DNA of 34,042 nt. It comes from Gammaproteobacteria bacterium (GTDB lineage: Bacteria > Pseudomonadota > Gammaproteobacteria > Steroidobacterales > Steroidobacteraceae). A program made the translations under genes and the position numbers. The stretch covers positions 1 through 34,042 of the forward strand of contig PKXS01000029.1 in NCBI GenBank assembly GCA_003132425.1. Reading direction: 5' to 3'. Below are positions 8,320 through 16,799 of this stretch, piece by piece. The notes below the pieces were generated by a model. That model made no database searches and was not told where the DNA came from. It saw only the letters and a program-made list of their open reading frames with translations. Within the stretch, counting starts at the first letter, position 1. Every line of letters begins with the position of its first letter.

Positions 8320-10083
8320 TCAGGGAACTGAGGGTTTCAGTTCGAGCAAGGCGTAGCGCCGGCCGTTTGGCAGCGCATAGCGCCGCAGTACCTGCAACTG
8401 CGAGCCCGGCAACCACGCCAGATCGGCGGCCGCGTGCCGACTTCTCGCAATCGACGACAGCCAAGGGCTCATGTTGCGTCCCGGAAGCTGCGTCACGACC
8501 AAACTTCGCGGCGCGCCGGTCATCTGCGCTCTCAAGACTTCGATCGCTGCGTCGTCGATCGGCCCCTGCACCACGCCAACCGAGGTCCGCGCGTACATGT
8601 CGATCATGGCTCGGGTGGTCTCATCCGGCGCGAATAGAATCAGCGGTTTGCCGGCCGAGTCCTGCTGTATGGCGCGGCCGATCGTCGCGAGATCCTGCCA
8701 CGAGTCTACTTGCCGGTAGACCTGCGATGCCGGGCCGACCAGTAAGGCGCAATAGGCCAGCAGCAATGCGCAATTCGCACGCAGCACCTGTGCGTGGCGC
8801 GCCGTCGACTCAGCGCGAATGGCGAGAAAGCCGGCGGCAACGAGCCCGATGGCGGAGATCGCCACATAGTCGGTGCGCGCTGCCAGCGTGGCCCACGCGT
8901 CCATGGCGAGAATCGTCATCGCCACGGCAATCACGCCGACGGCGAGCAGCAGCAATGCGGCCGTGGCGCGCAAGGCGCGCAGGTCCCAGCGCTCGTGCGC
9001 CGTGCGGATTTGTTGCGCCCACCAGCCGAGCAACACGGCGGCACCGGGCAGCGCCGGCGCCAGATAAATATTGCGCGCGGTCGCCGCCATCGACAGCACG
9101 GCGAGCGGCGGCAGCGACGCAGCGAGCGCAAAACGAACCGCGCGCCATTCGTCGAACGATGCTTTTCGCTGCCGCCAAGCGCGGCACGCGGCCGCAATCA
9201 CCAGCAACGTCCAAGGCCAGAGATACAGCGGCAGCTCGAGCAAGTACTTGCCCGGCGAATTGCGGTGTGCCGCCGCATATTGCAAGTCAACCGGCGCGTC
9301 GATGCGAGTAAAGCGGCCGACCAAATTGTTCCAAAAGAACACCTTCAGGTGAGCCGGTCCATCGGAACCTACGTACACGAACCAAACCCAGAGGAGAATT
9401 GCCGCTGCCTGAATGCCTAACCCGGCGTACAGTTCCCAGCGCAGCAACTCGCGCCAGCGCTTTTCCCAAATAGCCAGCGTTAGCAGGGCTAGCGCCGGCA
9501 CCATCCAGGCCGCGGCGCTTTTGCACAAAAACCCCAGCGCCAGCGCCGCATGCATCAACAAGTAACCGCGTAGACGCTCGCGGCTGTGACTCGCATAGAA
9601 CCCGATGTAGGCGCCCAGCAACGCGACCGAAATGGCGGCCAGGAGCGGGGCATCGGTGGCAAGCCAGATGCTCACCTGGTAGGACAGCAAGAAAGTACTG
9701 ATGGCGGCCGCGGCCACCAGACCCGCTAGGGGTCCCGCGCAGCGCCGCGCCAGGAAGCCGACGCCCAGCGCGGTGATCACGGCGTACAGCAAATTAGGCA
9801 ATCGCGCCGCCCAAGCCTGCGTGCCGAATGCCGTCATCGAGGCGGCGGCGATCCAATAGGTCAGGGGCGGCTTTTCACAAATGGCCTCGCCCGCCAGCAA
9901 CGGTACGGCCTTGTCCGCTTGCCAACTCATCCGCCACGCGATATCCGCTTCGCGCGGCTCATCCGGCGTCCAGTAGCCGCGTCCCACAATGCCGACGCAC
10001 CAGGCCAGAAATACCGCGGCAACCGACAGCGCAACTAGAGGCCGGGGGCGATTCATCCAGTAAGCACGCTGGAAAGTCCACAC
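8320..10083 (-). CDS. GT39/ArnT-like integral membrane glycosyltransferase
   Basis: 587 residues with about a dozen hydrophobic helices and a soluble C-terminal region of about 130 residues. The first periplasmic loop carries the acidic catalytic-type motif at residues 41-47 (DEPREAD), then KPPLTYW, both typical of the dolichyl-phosphate-mannose mannosyltransferase / ArnT superfamily. These use polyprenyl-phosphate sugars to modify lipid A or proteins on the outer face of the inner membrane. The start could be the internal ATG at 10056 (MNRPRPLVAL). The substrate cannot be told from sequence. The gene is divergent from the GST, with about 65 bases between starts. Confidence 0.8.
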   Translation of the reverse strand: MWTFQRAYWMNRPRPLVALSVAAVFLAWCVGIVGRGYWTPDEPREADIAWRMSWQADKAVPLLAGEAICEKPPLTYWIAAASMTAFGTQAWAARLPNLLYAVITALGVGFLARRCAGPLAGLVAAAAISTFLLSYQVSIWLATDAPLLAAISVALLGAYIGFYASHSRERLRGYLLMHAALALGFLCKSAAAWMVPALALLTLAIWEKRWRELLRWELYAGLGIQAAAILLWVWFVYVGSDGPAHLKVFFWNNLVGRFTRIDAPVDLQYAAAHRNSPGKYLLELPLYLWPWTLLVIAAACRAWRQRKASFDEWRAVRFALAASLPPLAVLSMAATARNIYLAPALPGAAVLLGWWAQQIRTAHERWDLRALRATAALLLLAVGVIAVAMTILAMDAWATLAARTDYVAISAIGLVAAGFLAIRAESTARHAQVLRANCALLLAYCALLVGPASQVYRQVDSWQDLATIGRAIQQDSAGKPLILFAPDETTRAMIDMYARTSVGVVQGPIDDAAIEVLRAQMTGAPRSLVVTQLPGRNMSPWLSSIARSRHAAADLAWLPGSQLQVLRRYALPNGRRYALLELKPSVP

Positions 10084-10148
10084 GGCAGAGAGCTTGGCAT
10101 ATGCTGACTATACTGCACGATGCGGTCCCGCCCAATGTGCCGGAGGGT

Positions 10149-10784
10149 ATGGTGATTCTCTATGGCTACTCGCTAAGTTCGGCCTCCTATCGTGTGCGCA
10201 TCGCGCTCGCCCTCAAGGGCTTGCCGGTGACCGACGTGCCGAAGCAACTGCGCAGCGGCGAGCAGCGGCGCGAGGATTACTTGCAGATCAATCCGCAAGG
10301 CCTAGTACCCGCGCTCGCCTTGGATGACGGGCAAGTGCTGACCCAATCGATGGCCATCATCGAATTCCTCGATGAGATGTACCCGCAGCCGGCGCTGTTG
10401 CCCGCGCAGCCGTTGGCGCGCGCGCGGGTGCGCGCGCTGACCCAGGCCATCGCCTGCGATATTCATCCGCTCAACAATCTGCGCGTGCTGCAATATCTCG
10501 ACCATAATTTAGGTCTGGACAAAATGGCGCGCGAGACTTGGTATCGGCACTGGGTGCAGCTCGGATTCGATGCCTTGGAGCGTTCCTTGTCCGGCGACCC
10601 GGCCGCGGGTCGCTTTTGTCACGGCGATGCGCCCACCATGGCGGATGTTTTTCTGGTGCCTCAGGTATTCAACGCGCGGCGCTTCACGGTCGATATGAGT
10701 CCCTATCCACGCATCGTCGGAATCGACGCGGCGTGCCGGGATTTACCGGCCTTCCAGAGTGCTGCACCGGAGCGTCAGGCTTAA
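10149..10784 (+). CDS. maiA: Zeta-class glutathione S-transferase, maleylacetoacetate isomerase type
   Basis: 211 residues from the chosen start, the usual size of MaiA. The N-terminus ILYGYSLSSASYRVRIALALKG carries the zeta-class active-site pattern SSxxxRVRIAL. It is followed by NPQGLVPAL and a TQSMAIIEFLDE glutathione-binding stretch. The C-terminal helical domain has the HPLNNLRVLQYL segment seen in maleylacetoacetate isomerases of tyrosine and homogentisate breakdown. A GGAGG lies at 10142-10146; the GTG at 10152 is better spaced than the ATG at 10149, so the start is uncertain by one codon. No hmgA or fahA gene is nearby, so another glutathione-dependent isomerase role is possible. It overlaps the uppP stop by four bases. 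Confidence 0.75.
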   Translation: MVILYGYSLSSASYRVRIALALKGLPVTDVPKQLRSGEQRREDYLQINPQGLVPALALDDGQVLTQSMAIIEFLDEMYPQPALLPAQPLARARVRALTQAIACDIHPLNNLRVLQYLDHNLGLDKMARETWYRHWVQLGFDALERSLSGDPAAGRFCHGDAPTMADVFLVPQVFNARRFTVDMSPYPRIVGIDAACRDLPAFQSAAPERQA

Positions 10785-11650
10785 TATCCCGCTCGGTGCA
10801 GCGCCGTCACCGCAACCGCGGCGATGAGGCAATAGATCCCAAACAGATACCAGCGGCCGCTCTCAAGCCACCGGCTAAGCCATTTCAAGGCTAGAAGTCC
10901 TGCAAAAAACGCCACCACCGCTCCAACCACGGTCAGCAATGCCACTGAGGCTAGATCTGCGGTGCCCTCCGTCTGTCCGGCGTGGATGAGCCGTAGCGTT
11001 TCACGGGCTACAACGGGTGGGGTCAAGACCACGGCCAAGGCGAAGCTGAACGCTTCCGCGCGCGACTTCGCGATCCCTAGCAGCATCCCGGTCGAAATGG
11101 TTGCCCCAGAACGGGAGAACCCGCGGAAGGGCAGGCACAGTCCCTGGATGGCGCCGATAAGGCCGGCCTGTTTCATGTTGATGTCTTGCGCTTCGGCCAG
11201 GGTCCGCGAGGAATTGCGTTTCTCGACGATGCCCGCAATCAAGATGAGGATTCCCGCGGCCGCCAAGGCCGGAGCAATGAATTCGAGGTGGCTAAAGAGA
11301 TCTTCTATCTGCGCATGCGGCACACCGCGAAAAGCGGTTCTTTCGATGATCTTGATGATGACTTCGCCGATGACGGCCGTGAATGCCGTCGCGATAACGA
11401 CGAGCACCGCAATTTTCTTGAACGCCGCCGTGCTTTGAAAATAGGCGACTCGCCACTGCCGCCAAAAGTAGACGATGACGGCAAACATAGTGCCCGTGTG
11501 CAGCATCACCAAGAGCAGTGTCATGGGCGGCGAAGACGGGTCCAGGCCCAGCAGCTTCTCCGCCACGACCACGTGGGCTGAGCTCGACACCGGCAGCAAC
11601 TCCGTGAATCCTTGCACAATTCCAAGGACGATGATTTTCAGCGGCGACAT
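10781..11650 (-). CDS. uppP: Undecaprenyl-diphosphatase
   Basis: 289 residues and highly hydrophobic, as expected for the BacA/UppP family that recycles undecaprenyl pyrophosphate to the monophosphate carrier for cell-wall synthesis. Motif 1 is GIVQGFTELLPVSSSAH (residues 10-26, with catalytic-type Glu17 and His26). Motif 2 is RGFSRSGATI (176-185). The Pro normally found in 'PG-SRSG' is Arg176 here. The gene is convergent with maiA. Its neighbours give no functional link. Confidence 0.93.
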   Translation of the reverse strand: MSPLKIIVLGIVQGFTELLPVSSSAHVVVAEKLLGLDPSSPPMTLLLVMLHTGTMFAVIVYFWRQWRVAYFQSTAAFKKIAVLVVIATAFTAVIGEVIIKIIERTAFRGVPHAQIEDLFSHLEFIAPALAAAGILILIAGIVEKRNSSRTLAEAQDINMKQAGLIGAIQGLCLPFRGFSRSGATISTGMLLGIAKSRAEAFSFALAVVLTPPVVARETLRLIHAGQTEGTADLASVALLTVVGAVVAFFAGLLALKWLSRWLESGRWYLFGIYCLIAAVAVTALHRAGY

Positions 11651-11709
11651 TGAAATTCCGAATGGGGAGTTTCAGAGTCTATCAGGCGGATCGTCCATTG
11701 CGGGGCTAG

Positions 11710-12177
11710 TCAGAAGTCCGGGTATGGCTCACCGTTCGTATGTGTGAAGCCGCCACGGCCCTGCGGCACTTTCAAATCAATATCCGGATAGAACACCTCG
11801 TCTTCATCCGGACGGCGCGAGCCGACTTCCAGGAACAGGGCGTCGTGAGCCGTGCGGTTCTGCAAGTGATGCCCGTCTTTTGCGCCGGCTTTGAAGCCGG
11901 CACAGTCTCCGGCACGCAGAATTTCTTCGCCCGAGTCCGTGATGAGGACCACCTCGCCTTCGACCACGTAGACGAACTCATCTTCCGCCGCGTGCCAATG
12001 GCGCTGACTCGACCAGGCGCCGGCTGGAAGACGCGTCAGGTTCACTCCGAAACTCGTGAGTCCGGCGGCATCTCCCAGGCGCCGGCGGATGCGCCCGGCG
12101 CATGGTTGGTGGTAGGGCGGCGGGTAACGCGAACCGGTAACGGTTTTAGTTGTGGTCAATTCAATTCTTTTTGCCAT
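11710..12177 (-). CDS. Cupin-domain protein
   Basis: 155 residues from the ATG at 12177 (MAKRIELTTTKT), which has GGAGG a few bases upstream; a longer frame to 12261 is less likely. Cupin motif 1 is present as RHWHAAEDEFVYVVEGEVV (two His and a Glu as metal ligands). Motif 2 is GDCAGFKAGAKDGHHLQN, with the His and Asn in place. Short single-cupin proteins of this type bind a metal and may act as sugar isomerases, dioxygenases or small-molecule sensors; nothing here decides which. It is divergent from the multi-PAS kinase. Confidence 0.8.
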   Translation of the reverse strand: MAKRIELTTTKTVTGSRYPPPYHQPCAGRIRRRLGDAAGLTSFGVNLTRLPAGAWSSQRHWHAAEDEFVYVVEGEVVLITDSGEEILRAGDCAGFKAGAKDGHHLQNRTAHDALFLEVGSRRPDEDEVFYPDIDLKVPQGRGGFTHTNGEPYPDF

Positions 12178-12295
12178 GCCGGATCCTCCGTCAGGTGGTG
12201 CGCCGCGATTCCTCAATAGTATTCTCGAGAGCGGCCGATGGTAAGCGGCTATAGTGAGCATGCATCCTCAACGAAATTAGGTGAGTAGGATAGGT

Positions 12296-14827
12296 ATGCA
12301 CGGCCTTGCGCAGAGCAGAAAAGCCGCTACGGATTCGGCTTGTGCCGTGTTCGATTCCGTGGCAAGCGGCGTCGCCGTGACGCAGCCGGACGGAACCTTG
12401 GTCTTTTGCAATACGGCACTTCTCGAGCTGTGGGCGCAAAGCGCCGGGCCGGTGCTGGGCGCGTCGATTTTCACGCTGTTGGACGGCGCTGTGGACGGCA
12501 ATTTGCAGGCGCTGCACCGCGCCGTGCTGGCAACCAACTCCGAGCAGCACGCCCAAGTGCATTGCTGCGGGGGCAACTTCGTCGCCGGCGTGATTCTGCG
12601 TCGATTGGATCGACATGAGGGGCCCCTTGTCGTCTGGTCGTTTATGGATGCCCGAGGCCGCGAGCCGGTCCCCGATCTCGCCTTATGGGGTACCGGGATC
12701 GGGCTGTGGGACTGGGACATCGTGAGCGATCGAGTGACCTGGATTAATGATTGGTGCGAGCACTCGCTATTCACGGTCCATTCCGCCCATAGCCACGGAC
12801 AACTATGGTCAGCGCGCATACATCCGGAAGATATTCCGGCCCACCGGGCAGCGTTGAATCAGCATTTGGACGGTCGAGGGCCGTACCACATCGAATATCG
12901 GCTCCGCAGTCGTAACGATGACTGGGTCTGGATTCAGGAGCGGGGCAGGGTGATCGAGCGAGACTCGGCCGGCCGCGCATTGCGCATGGTGGGGCTAAGC
13001 ATCGACGTGGACGAGCGCCATCGCGCGGCGCATGCCCTCGAGCGCAGCGAGTCTCGATTCGCGCACGCCGTCTGGGGAACCAGCGTCGGCTTTTGGGACA
13101 ATGACGTCCGCACCGACGCCGTGCACTGGTGGAACGACTGGTGCGCCACCGTCGATCTGGACCCCTGCGAGGGAGCCAACCACTGGCCGCGCTGGTCCGC
13201 GGCCGTTCATCCCGATGACCTCCGGCCGTTCAGCGCACAGCACGAGGCATTGATCGAGGGCAGCGGTAAAATCTATGAAGTCGAGTACCGGATACGTACC
13301 CGCTCGGGGAATTGGCGCTGGATCTTGAGTCGCGGACGGGCAACGGCGCGCGATGATGCCGGGCGCGCCATCCGTCTTGCCGGCGTGACGATCGACATCG
13401 ATGCGCGCAAACGCATGGAGCTCGCGCTGCGCGACAGCGAAGCGCGGCTCGAAGCAGCCATGTGGGGGGCGGATCTAGGCCTATGGGACTGGAAAACCGA
13501 TGACGACTCGCTGCTATGGTTGTCCGATTGGCCGACGCGATACGGCATCGGCGCGGGGATACGCACTGTACGGCGCAAGGAGTGGCTGGCGCGAGTGCAT
13601 CCCTTGGATCGGCAAAAATACGCAGCCGATGATCACGGACTGATACACGACGGCAAGGACTCAGCCGAGAGCGATTATCGTGTTTTGTCCTCGCTCGGCG
13701 ATTGGCGCTGGGTAAATGTGCGAACCACGGTCGTTGAACGAAATGCCGCGGGCCGGGCGTTGCGAATTGTCGGCGCCTGCATCGAGGTGGACTCACGGCG
13801 ACGGGCCGAACAGCTATTGCGGACGCAAGCGATGATTTTGGAAACCATGCGCGAGGGCGTGGTGCTCCTCGATCTGCACGGGCGCATCGAATTCACGAAT
13901 CCCGCATTCGACCGCATGTTCGGCCGCACCTCCTCAGAGCTGACCGGGACTTCCGCGATCGACCTGCTGAACACCAGGCAAAAAGGCCAGTCCTCTCCGC
14001 TCGCCGTCGAGGGGTTGCTGGAGCAATTGAACCGCCGCAGCGGCAAGCGCGATATGCTGTTTCGCCGCCGTGACGGCAGCCAATTCGCGGGCGAGGTGCT
14101 ATCCGCGGATATCGAGCTGAGCGGCGAGAAGAAGATTTTGGTGGTGGTGCAAGACGTCTCGGAGCGCAAACAGCTGGAATCGGAGATTATCGAGAACGCC
14201 AACCGCGAACGCCGGCGTCTGGCCGGCGACCTGCATGATGGCCTCGGACAGGAACTAACCGGCATATCGCTCATGTTGCGCAGCCTGGTGAGGCGTGCGG
14301 GGAGCGCGCCATTGCATGCCGCTCCGGAACTCAACGAGATCATTGCCTTGGTGAATCACCTCATCGAAAGCACGCGCAAGATGGCGCTCGGCATCTCACC
14401 GGTGACGCTGCAACGCGGTGATTTATTGTCCGCCTTGGAGACTCTCGCCGGCTGGTGCCGCGACAGTTACAGCATCGATGTCCGATTGCGCCTGATCATC
14501 CGTTGGCCGATGCTCATCGACGAATCCGCCGCCACGCATCTGTATCTCATCGTGCAGGAGGCGATCAACAATGCCGTCAAGCATGGCCACGCCCGATCGG
14601 TGGTGGTGACCCTACGGACCAATAGAACTGTGGTTTATCTGTCGATTGCCGATGACGGCGTGGGCATTGCGGACCTTGCCGTGCGCGGCGACGGAATGGG
14701 GCTGAAGATCATGCAATACCGCTCCGCCATGATCGGCGGGGTCGTGCGGATAAAAAGGCTGCCGACCGGCGGCACGCGAATTCGCTGTCTCTGCCCGCGG
14801 ATCGCGTCCGGAGCGACCTTCGAGTAG
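12296..14827 (+). CDS. Soluble multi-PAS sensor histidine kinase (NarL-partner type)
   Basis: About 843 residues with no membrane segment. Five PAS-like units precede the kinase core. The first starts at FDSVASGVAVTQPDG. The next three are clear internal duplicates, each opening with GLWDWD, VGFWDND or LGLWDWK and ending in an RWxWxxxRG-type PAC strand. The fifth starts at ILETMREGVVLLDLHG. The HisKA_3 dimerisation motif is RRRLAGDLHDGLGQELTGIS, with phospho-acceptor His647, followed by a HATPase domain (VQEAINNAVKHGHA, DDGVGI, GMGLKIM). The ATG at 12296 follows AGGA; a GTG at 12281 is an alternative. It is an orphan here: no response regulator is adjacent. Its signal is probably cytoplasmic (redox or ligand). 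Confidence 0.88.
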   Translation: MHGLAQSRKAATDSACAVFDSVASGVAVTQPDGTLVFCNTALLELWAQSAGPVLGASIFTLLDGAVDGNLQALHRAVLATNSEQHAQVHCCGGNFVAGVILRRLDRHEGPLVVWSFMDARGREPVPDLALWGTGIGLWDWDIVSDRVTWINDWCEHSLFTVHSAHSHGQLWSARIHPEDIPAHRAALNQHLDGRGPYHIEYRLRSRNDDWVWIQERGRVIERDSAGRALRMVGLSIDVDERHRAAHALERSESRFAHAVWGTSVGFWDNDVRTDAVHWWNDWCATVDLDPCEGANHWPRWSAAVHPDDLRPFSAQHEALIEGSGKIYEVEYRIRTRSGNWRWILSRGRATARDDAGRAIRLAGVTIDIDARKRMELALRDSEARLEAAMWGADLGLWDWKTDDDSLLWLSDWPTRYGIGAGIRTVRRKEWLARVHPLDRQKYAADDHGLIHDGKDSAESDYRVLSSLGDWRWVNVRTTVVERNAAGRALRIVGACIEVDSRRRAEQLLRTQAMILETMREGVVLLDLHGRIEFTNPAFDRMFGRTSSELTGTSAIDLLNTRQKGQSSPLAVEGLLEQLNRRSGKRDMLFRRRDGSQFAGEVLSADIELSGEKKILVVVQDVSERKQLESEIIENANRERRRLAGDLHDGLGQELTGISLMLRSLVRRAGSAPLHAAPELNEIIALVNHLIESTRKMALGISPVTLQRGDLLSALETLAGWCRDSYSIDVRLRLIIRWPMLIDESAATHLYLIVQEAINNAVKHGHARSVVVTLRTNRTVVYLSIADDGVGIADLAVRGDGMGLKIMQYRSAMIGGVVRIKRLPTGGTRIRCLCPRIASGATFE

Positions 14828-14851
14828 CTTCCGCTTGCTCGATGCCGGCGC

Positions 14852-15415
14852 CTAGCTCGATGCCGCCGCTTTGAGCGCCTCAGCTTTCACATCGTAGCCG
14901 CCAAGCGTCCATTCGCGCGGATTGCAACTGGTGCGGTACTGCGCGTCGCGCAGGCTAAAATTATTGAGCACGATGTCTTTCATATCGTCGACCAATTCGC
15001 AGTCACCGCCGCCCATGAAACTCGGGCGCTTCGGAGCCATGTTCAATCCGGCCCAGCGCGCTTGCACGGTGCCTGCCGCACCGGAATCGGCGGCCGGCGC
15101 CAGCGAATAAAAGTCCGCGTCAACCCAAGCAGTGTGACTGAGCGCATACGGCCGGCGCTCGCACGCCCCCGTGATCTTTACTTTCAGGTCCGGGCGGGCG
15201 CCGAAGTGCAGAAGAATTCCCCGCACCTGAGACTCCAAACCCCCGCAGCTATACTGCGAGGTCAAGCCGGAGTAAGAAAATGTCACTTTGTGATGTTGCC
15301 AGGCACCGGCGACGGTGCCGGACTCGGCCGCACCCGATGCTTGCGTAAGCAGGGTTACACCGCAGAGCGCCGCCGCGCCCAGGAAAGAAGTCCCTATTCG
15401 GTTGGTGCATTGCAT
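14852..15415 (-). CDS. Secreted hypothetical protein
   Basis: About 187 residues. The ATG at 15415 (MQCTNRIGTSFLGAAALCG) follows a GGAGGG site; the longer frame to 15466 is less likely. The N-terminus is a signal peptide ending near TQASGAA. The mature part has four Cys (SQYSCGG, TGACERR, GDCELVDD, RTSCNPRE) that could form two disulphides. It also contains the segments WQHHKVTFSYSGLTSQYSCG and QYRTSCNPREWTLGGYDVKA. I cannot name the family or role. It converges on the multi-PAS kinase with 24 bases between stops. Confidence 0.7.
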   Translation of the reverse strand: MQCTNRIGTSFLGAAALCGVTLLTQASGAAESGTVAGAWQHHKVTFSYSGLTSQYSCGGLESQVRGILLHFGARPDLKVKITGACERRPYALSHTAWVDADFYSLAPAADSGAAGTVQARWAGLNMAPKRPSFMGGGDCELVDDMKDIVLNNFSLRDAQYRTSCNPREWTLGGYDVKAEALKAAASS

Positions 15416-15689
15416 TACGGAACCCTCCCACTGTTGCCGAGCTTTCGCGGCATGGGCCTGCTCCAAAGGAGCAGCCGGTGCATGATACTCCTAGACTAAT
15501 TGGACCAGATACAGGGCAAGTAGTTCACTCAGGTGGGCGCTTATAGCGGGAAGATTTCCCGACCCTGGACGCTTGGCGGACGGGGCGCGCGGAGCTTTGA
15601 TATGCTGAGGGAAGCTCGAATTGTCCCACCCCGGCACGCTGCGGAGCGGTCCTATATCCGACTCACGCTAGAGGAATTCTTGGCCGAAC

Positions 15690-16778
15690 ATGAACATGCT
15701 AACTAAGGTTTCGTGGCTTGCAGGGTGCGCGGGCAGCGCAATGCTGCTGGCCGGGGCAGCGGCTGCCGCTACGGGCGGCGAATACCAGATTTATGTCACC
15801 AACGAGCGGTCCGGCGACGTGACGGTGATCGACGGGGCCGATTTTAAGGTCCTCGCGACGATTCCGGTCGGAAAGCGGCCCCGCGGAATCCACGCGAGCC
15901 CCGATGGCAAGACCGTGTATGTGGCTCTTAGCGGCACCCCGATTCAAGCGCCGCCGAAGCTCGATGCGCACGGCAATCCGATTTTGCATAGGGTAAGTGA
16001 CGATGATGACGACAGCGACGTCAAGGCGGACAAGGCGGCCGACGGAATTGGATACATCGACACCGCGCAGCGCAAGCTTCTGCGCAAGATTTCCGCCGGC
16101 TCCGACCCGGAAGAATTTGCGCTTAGCGCCGACGGAAAGCAGCTGTACGTGTCGAACGAGGATGTGGGAACGGCGAGCGTCTTCAATGTCGCCAGCGGCA
16201 AGGTGGAGCACATCATTCCGGTGGCGCGCGAGCCGGAAGGCGCGGGCACCTCGCCCGACGGCAAGATTTTCTATATCACCTGTGAAACGGGTGGCGATGT
16301 ATTCGCCATAGATGCCCGATCCTACAAGGTGCTGGCGCACATGGCGGTGAACCCCCGGCCGCGCAGCATTGATTTTCTGCCTGATGGGTCGCGCGCCTTT
16401 GTGCCGTCGGAATCGGTGGCCGAGCTGAACGTCATCGATACGGTAACGTACAAGGTAGTGAAGACGATCAAGCTTCCCGAGCATACGCGGCCGATGGAGG
16501 TCCGGCTGGCGCCGGGCGGGAAAACGATTTACGTGAGCGGCGGCCGTTCCGGAGAGGTAGTTGCGCTCGATGCGAACACCTATGAGGTGCTCAACACGAT
16601 CAAGGTCGGCACCCGGCCTTGGGGACTTGCGATTAGCGCGGACGGTAAATATCTGTTCACCGCGAACGGTCCCAGCAACGACGTTTCGGTGGTAGACCTC
16701 GGCGCCGGCAAAGAAGTGGCGCGGGTGAAGGCCGGAGAGAGCCCCTGGGGAGTCGCCGTCGTGCCGCAGGCGAGATAA
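15690..16778 (+). CDS. Periplasmic YVTN-type beta-propeller protein
   Basis: 362 residues with a signal peptide (WLAGCAGSAMLLAGAAAAA). The body consists of about seven repeats of the pattern 'P-G x x P x G ... S P D G K x x Y V ... x V x V I D ... V ... I x V', typical of YVTN beta-propellers. An acidic loop (DDDDDSD at about residue 104) interrupts one blade. Similar propellers are often found with PQQ-dependent alcohol oxidation, and a PQQ methanol dehydrogenase lies 6 kb away, but that link is only suggestive. Start: ATG at 15690 or 15696; GAGG lies somewhat far upstream. It converges with the di-heme gene. Confidence 0.85.
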   Translation: MNMLTKVSWLAGCAGSAMLLAGAAAAATGGEYQIYVTNERSGDVTVIDGADFKVLATIPVGKRPRGIHASPDGKTVYVALSGTPIQAPPKLDAHGNPILHRVSDDDDDSDVKADKAADGIGYIDTAQRKLLRKISAGSDPEEFALSADGKQLYVSNEDVGTASVFNVASGKVEHIIPVAREPEGAGTSPDGKIFYITCETGGDVFAIDARSYKVLAHMAVNPRPRSIDFLPDGSRAFVPSESVAELNVIDTVTYKVVKTIKLPEHTRPMEVRLAPGGKTIYVSGGRSGEVVALDANTYEVLNTIKVGTRPWGLAISADGKYLFTANGPSNDVSVVDLGAGKEVARVKAGESPWGVAVVPQAR

Positions 16779-16799
16779 GCCAGGCGCGAATTCCCTGCG

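Noticed and set aside
8367-9420. Long forward ORFs opposite the GT39 gene
   Set aside because: Arg/Ala/Pro-rich antisense shadows of a GC-rich membrane-protein gene.
9828-10148. N-terminal extension of the GST frame
   Set aside because: It overlaps the start of the divergent glycosyltransferase and is Arg/Pro/Ser-rich without GST similarity. The protein family starts at ILYGY.
10781-11650. uppP Arg176 in place of the usual motif Pro as a defect
   Set aside because: The rest of motif 2 and motif 1 are intact, and I recall similar RGFSRSG variants in other proteobacteria, so it is probably a subfamily trait.
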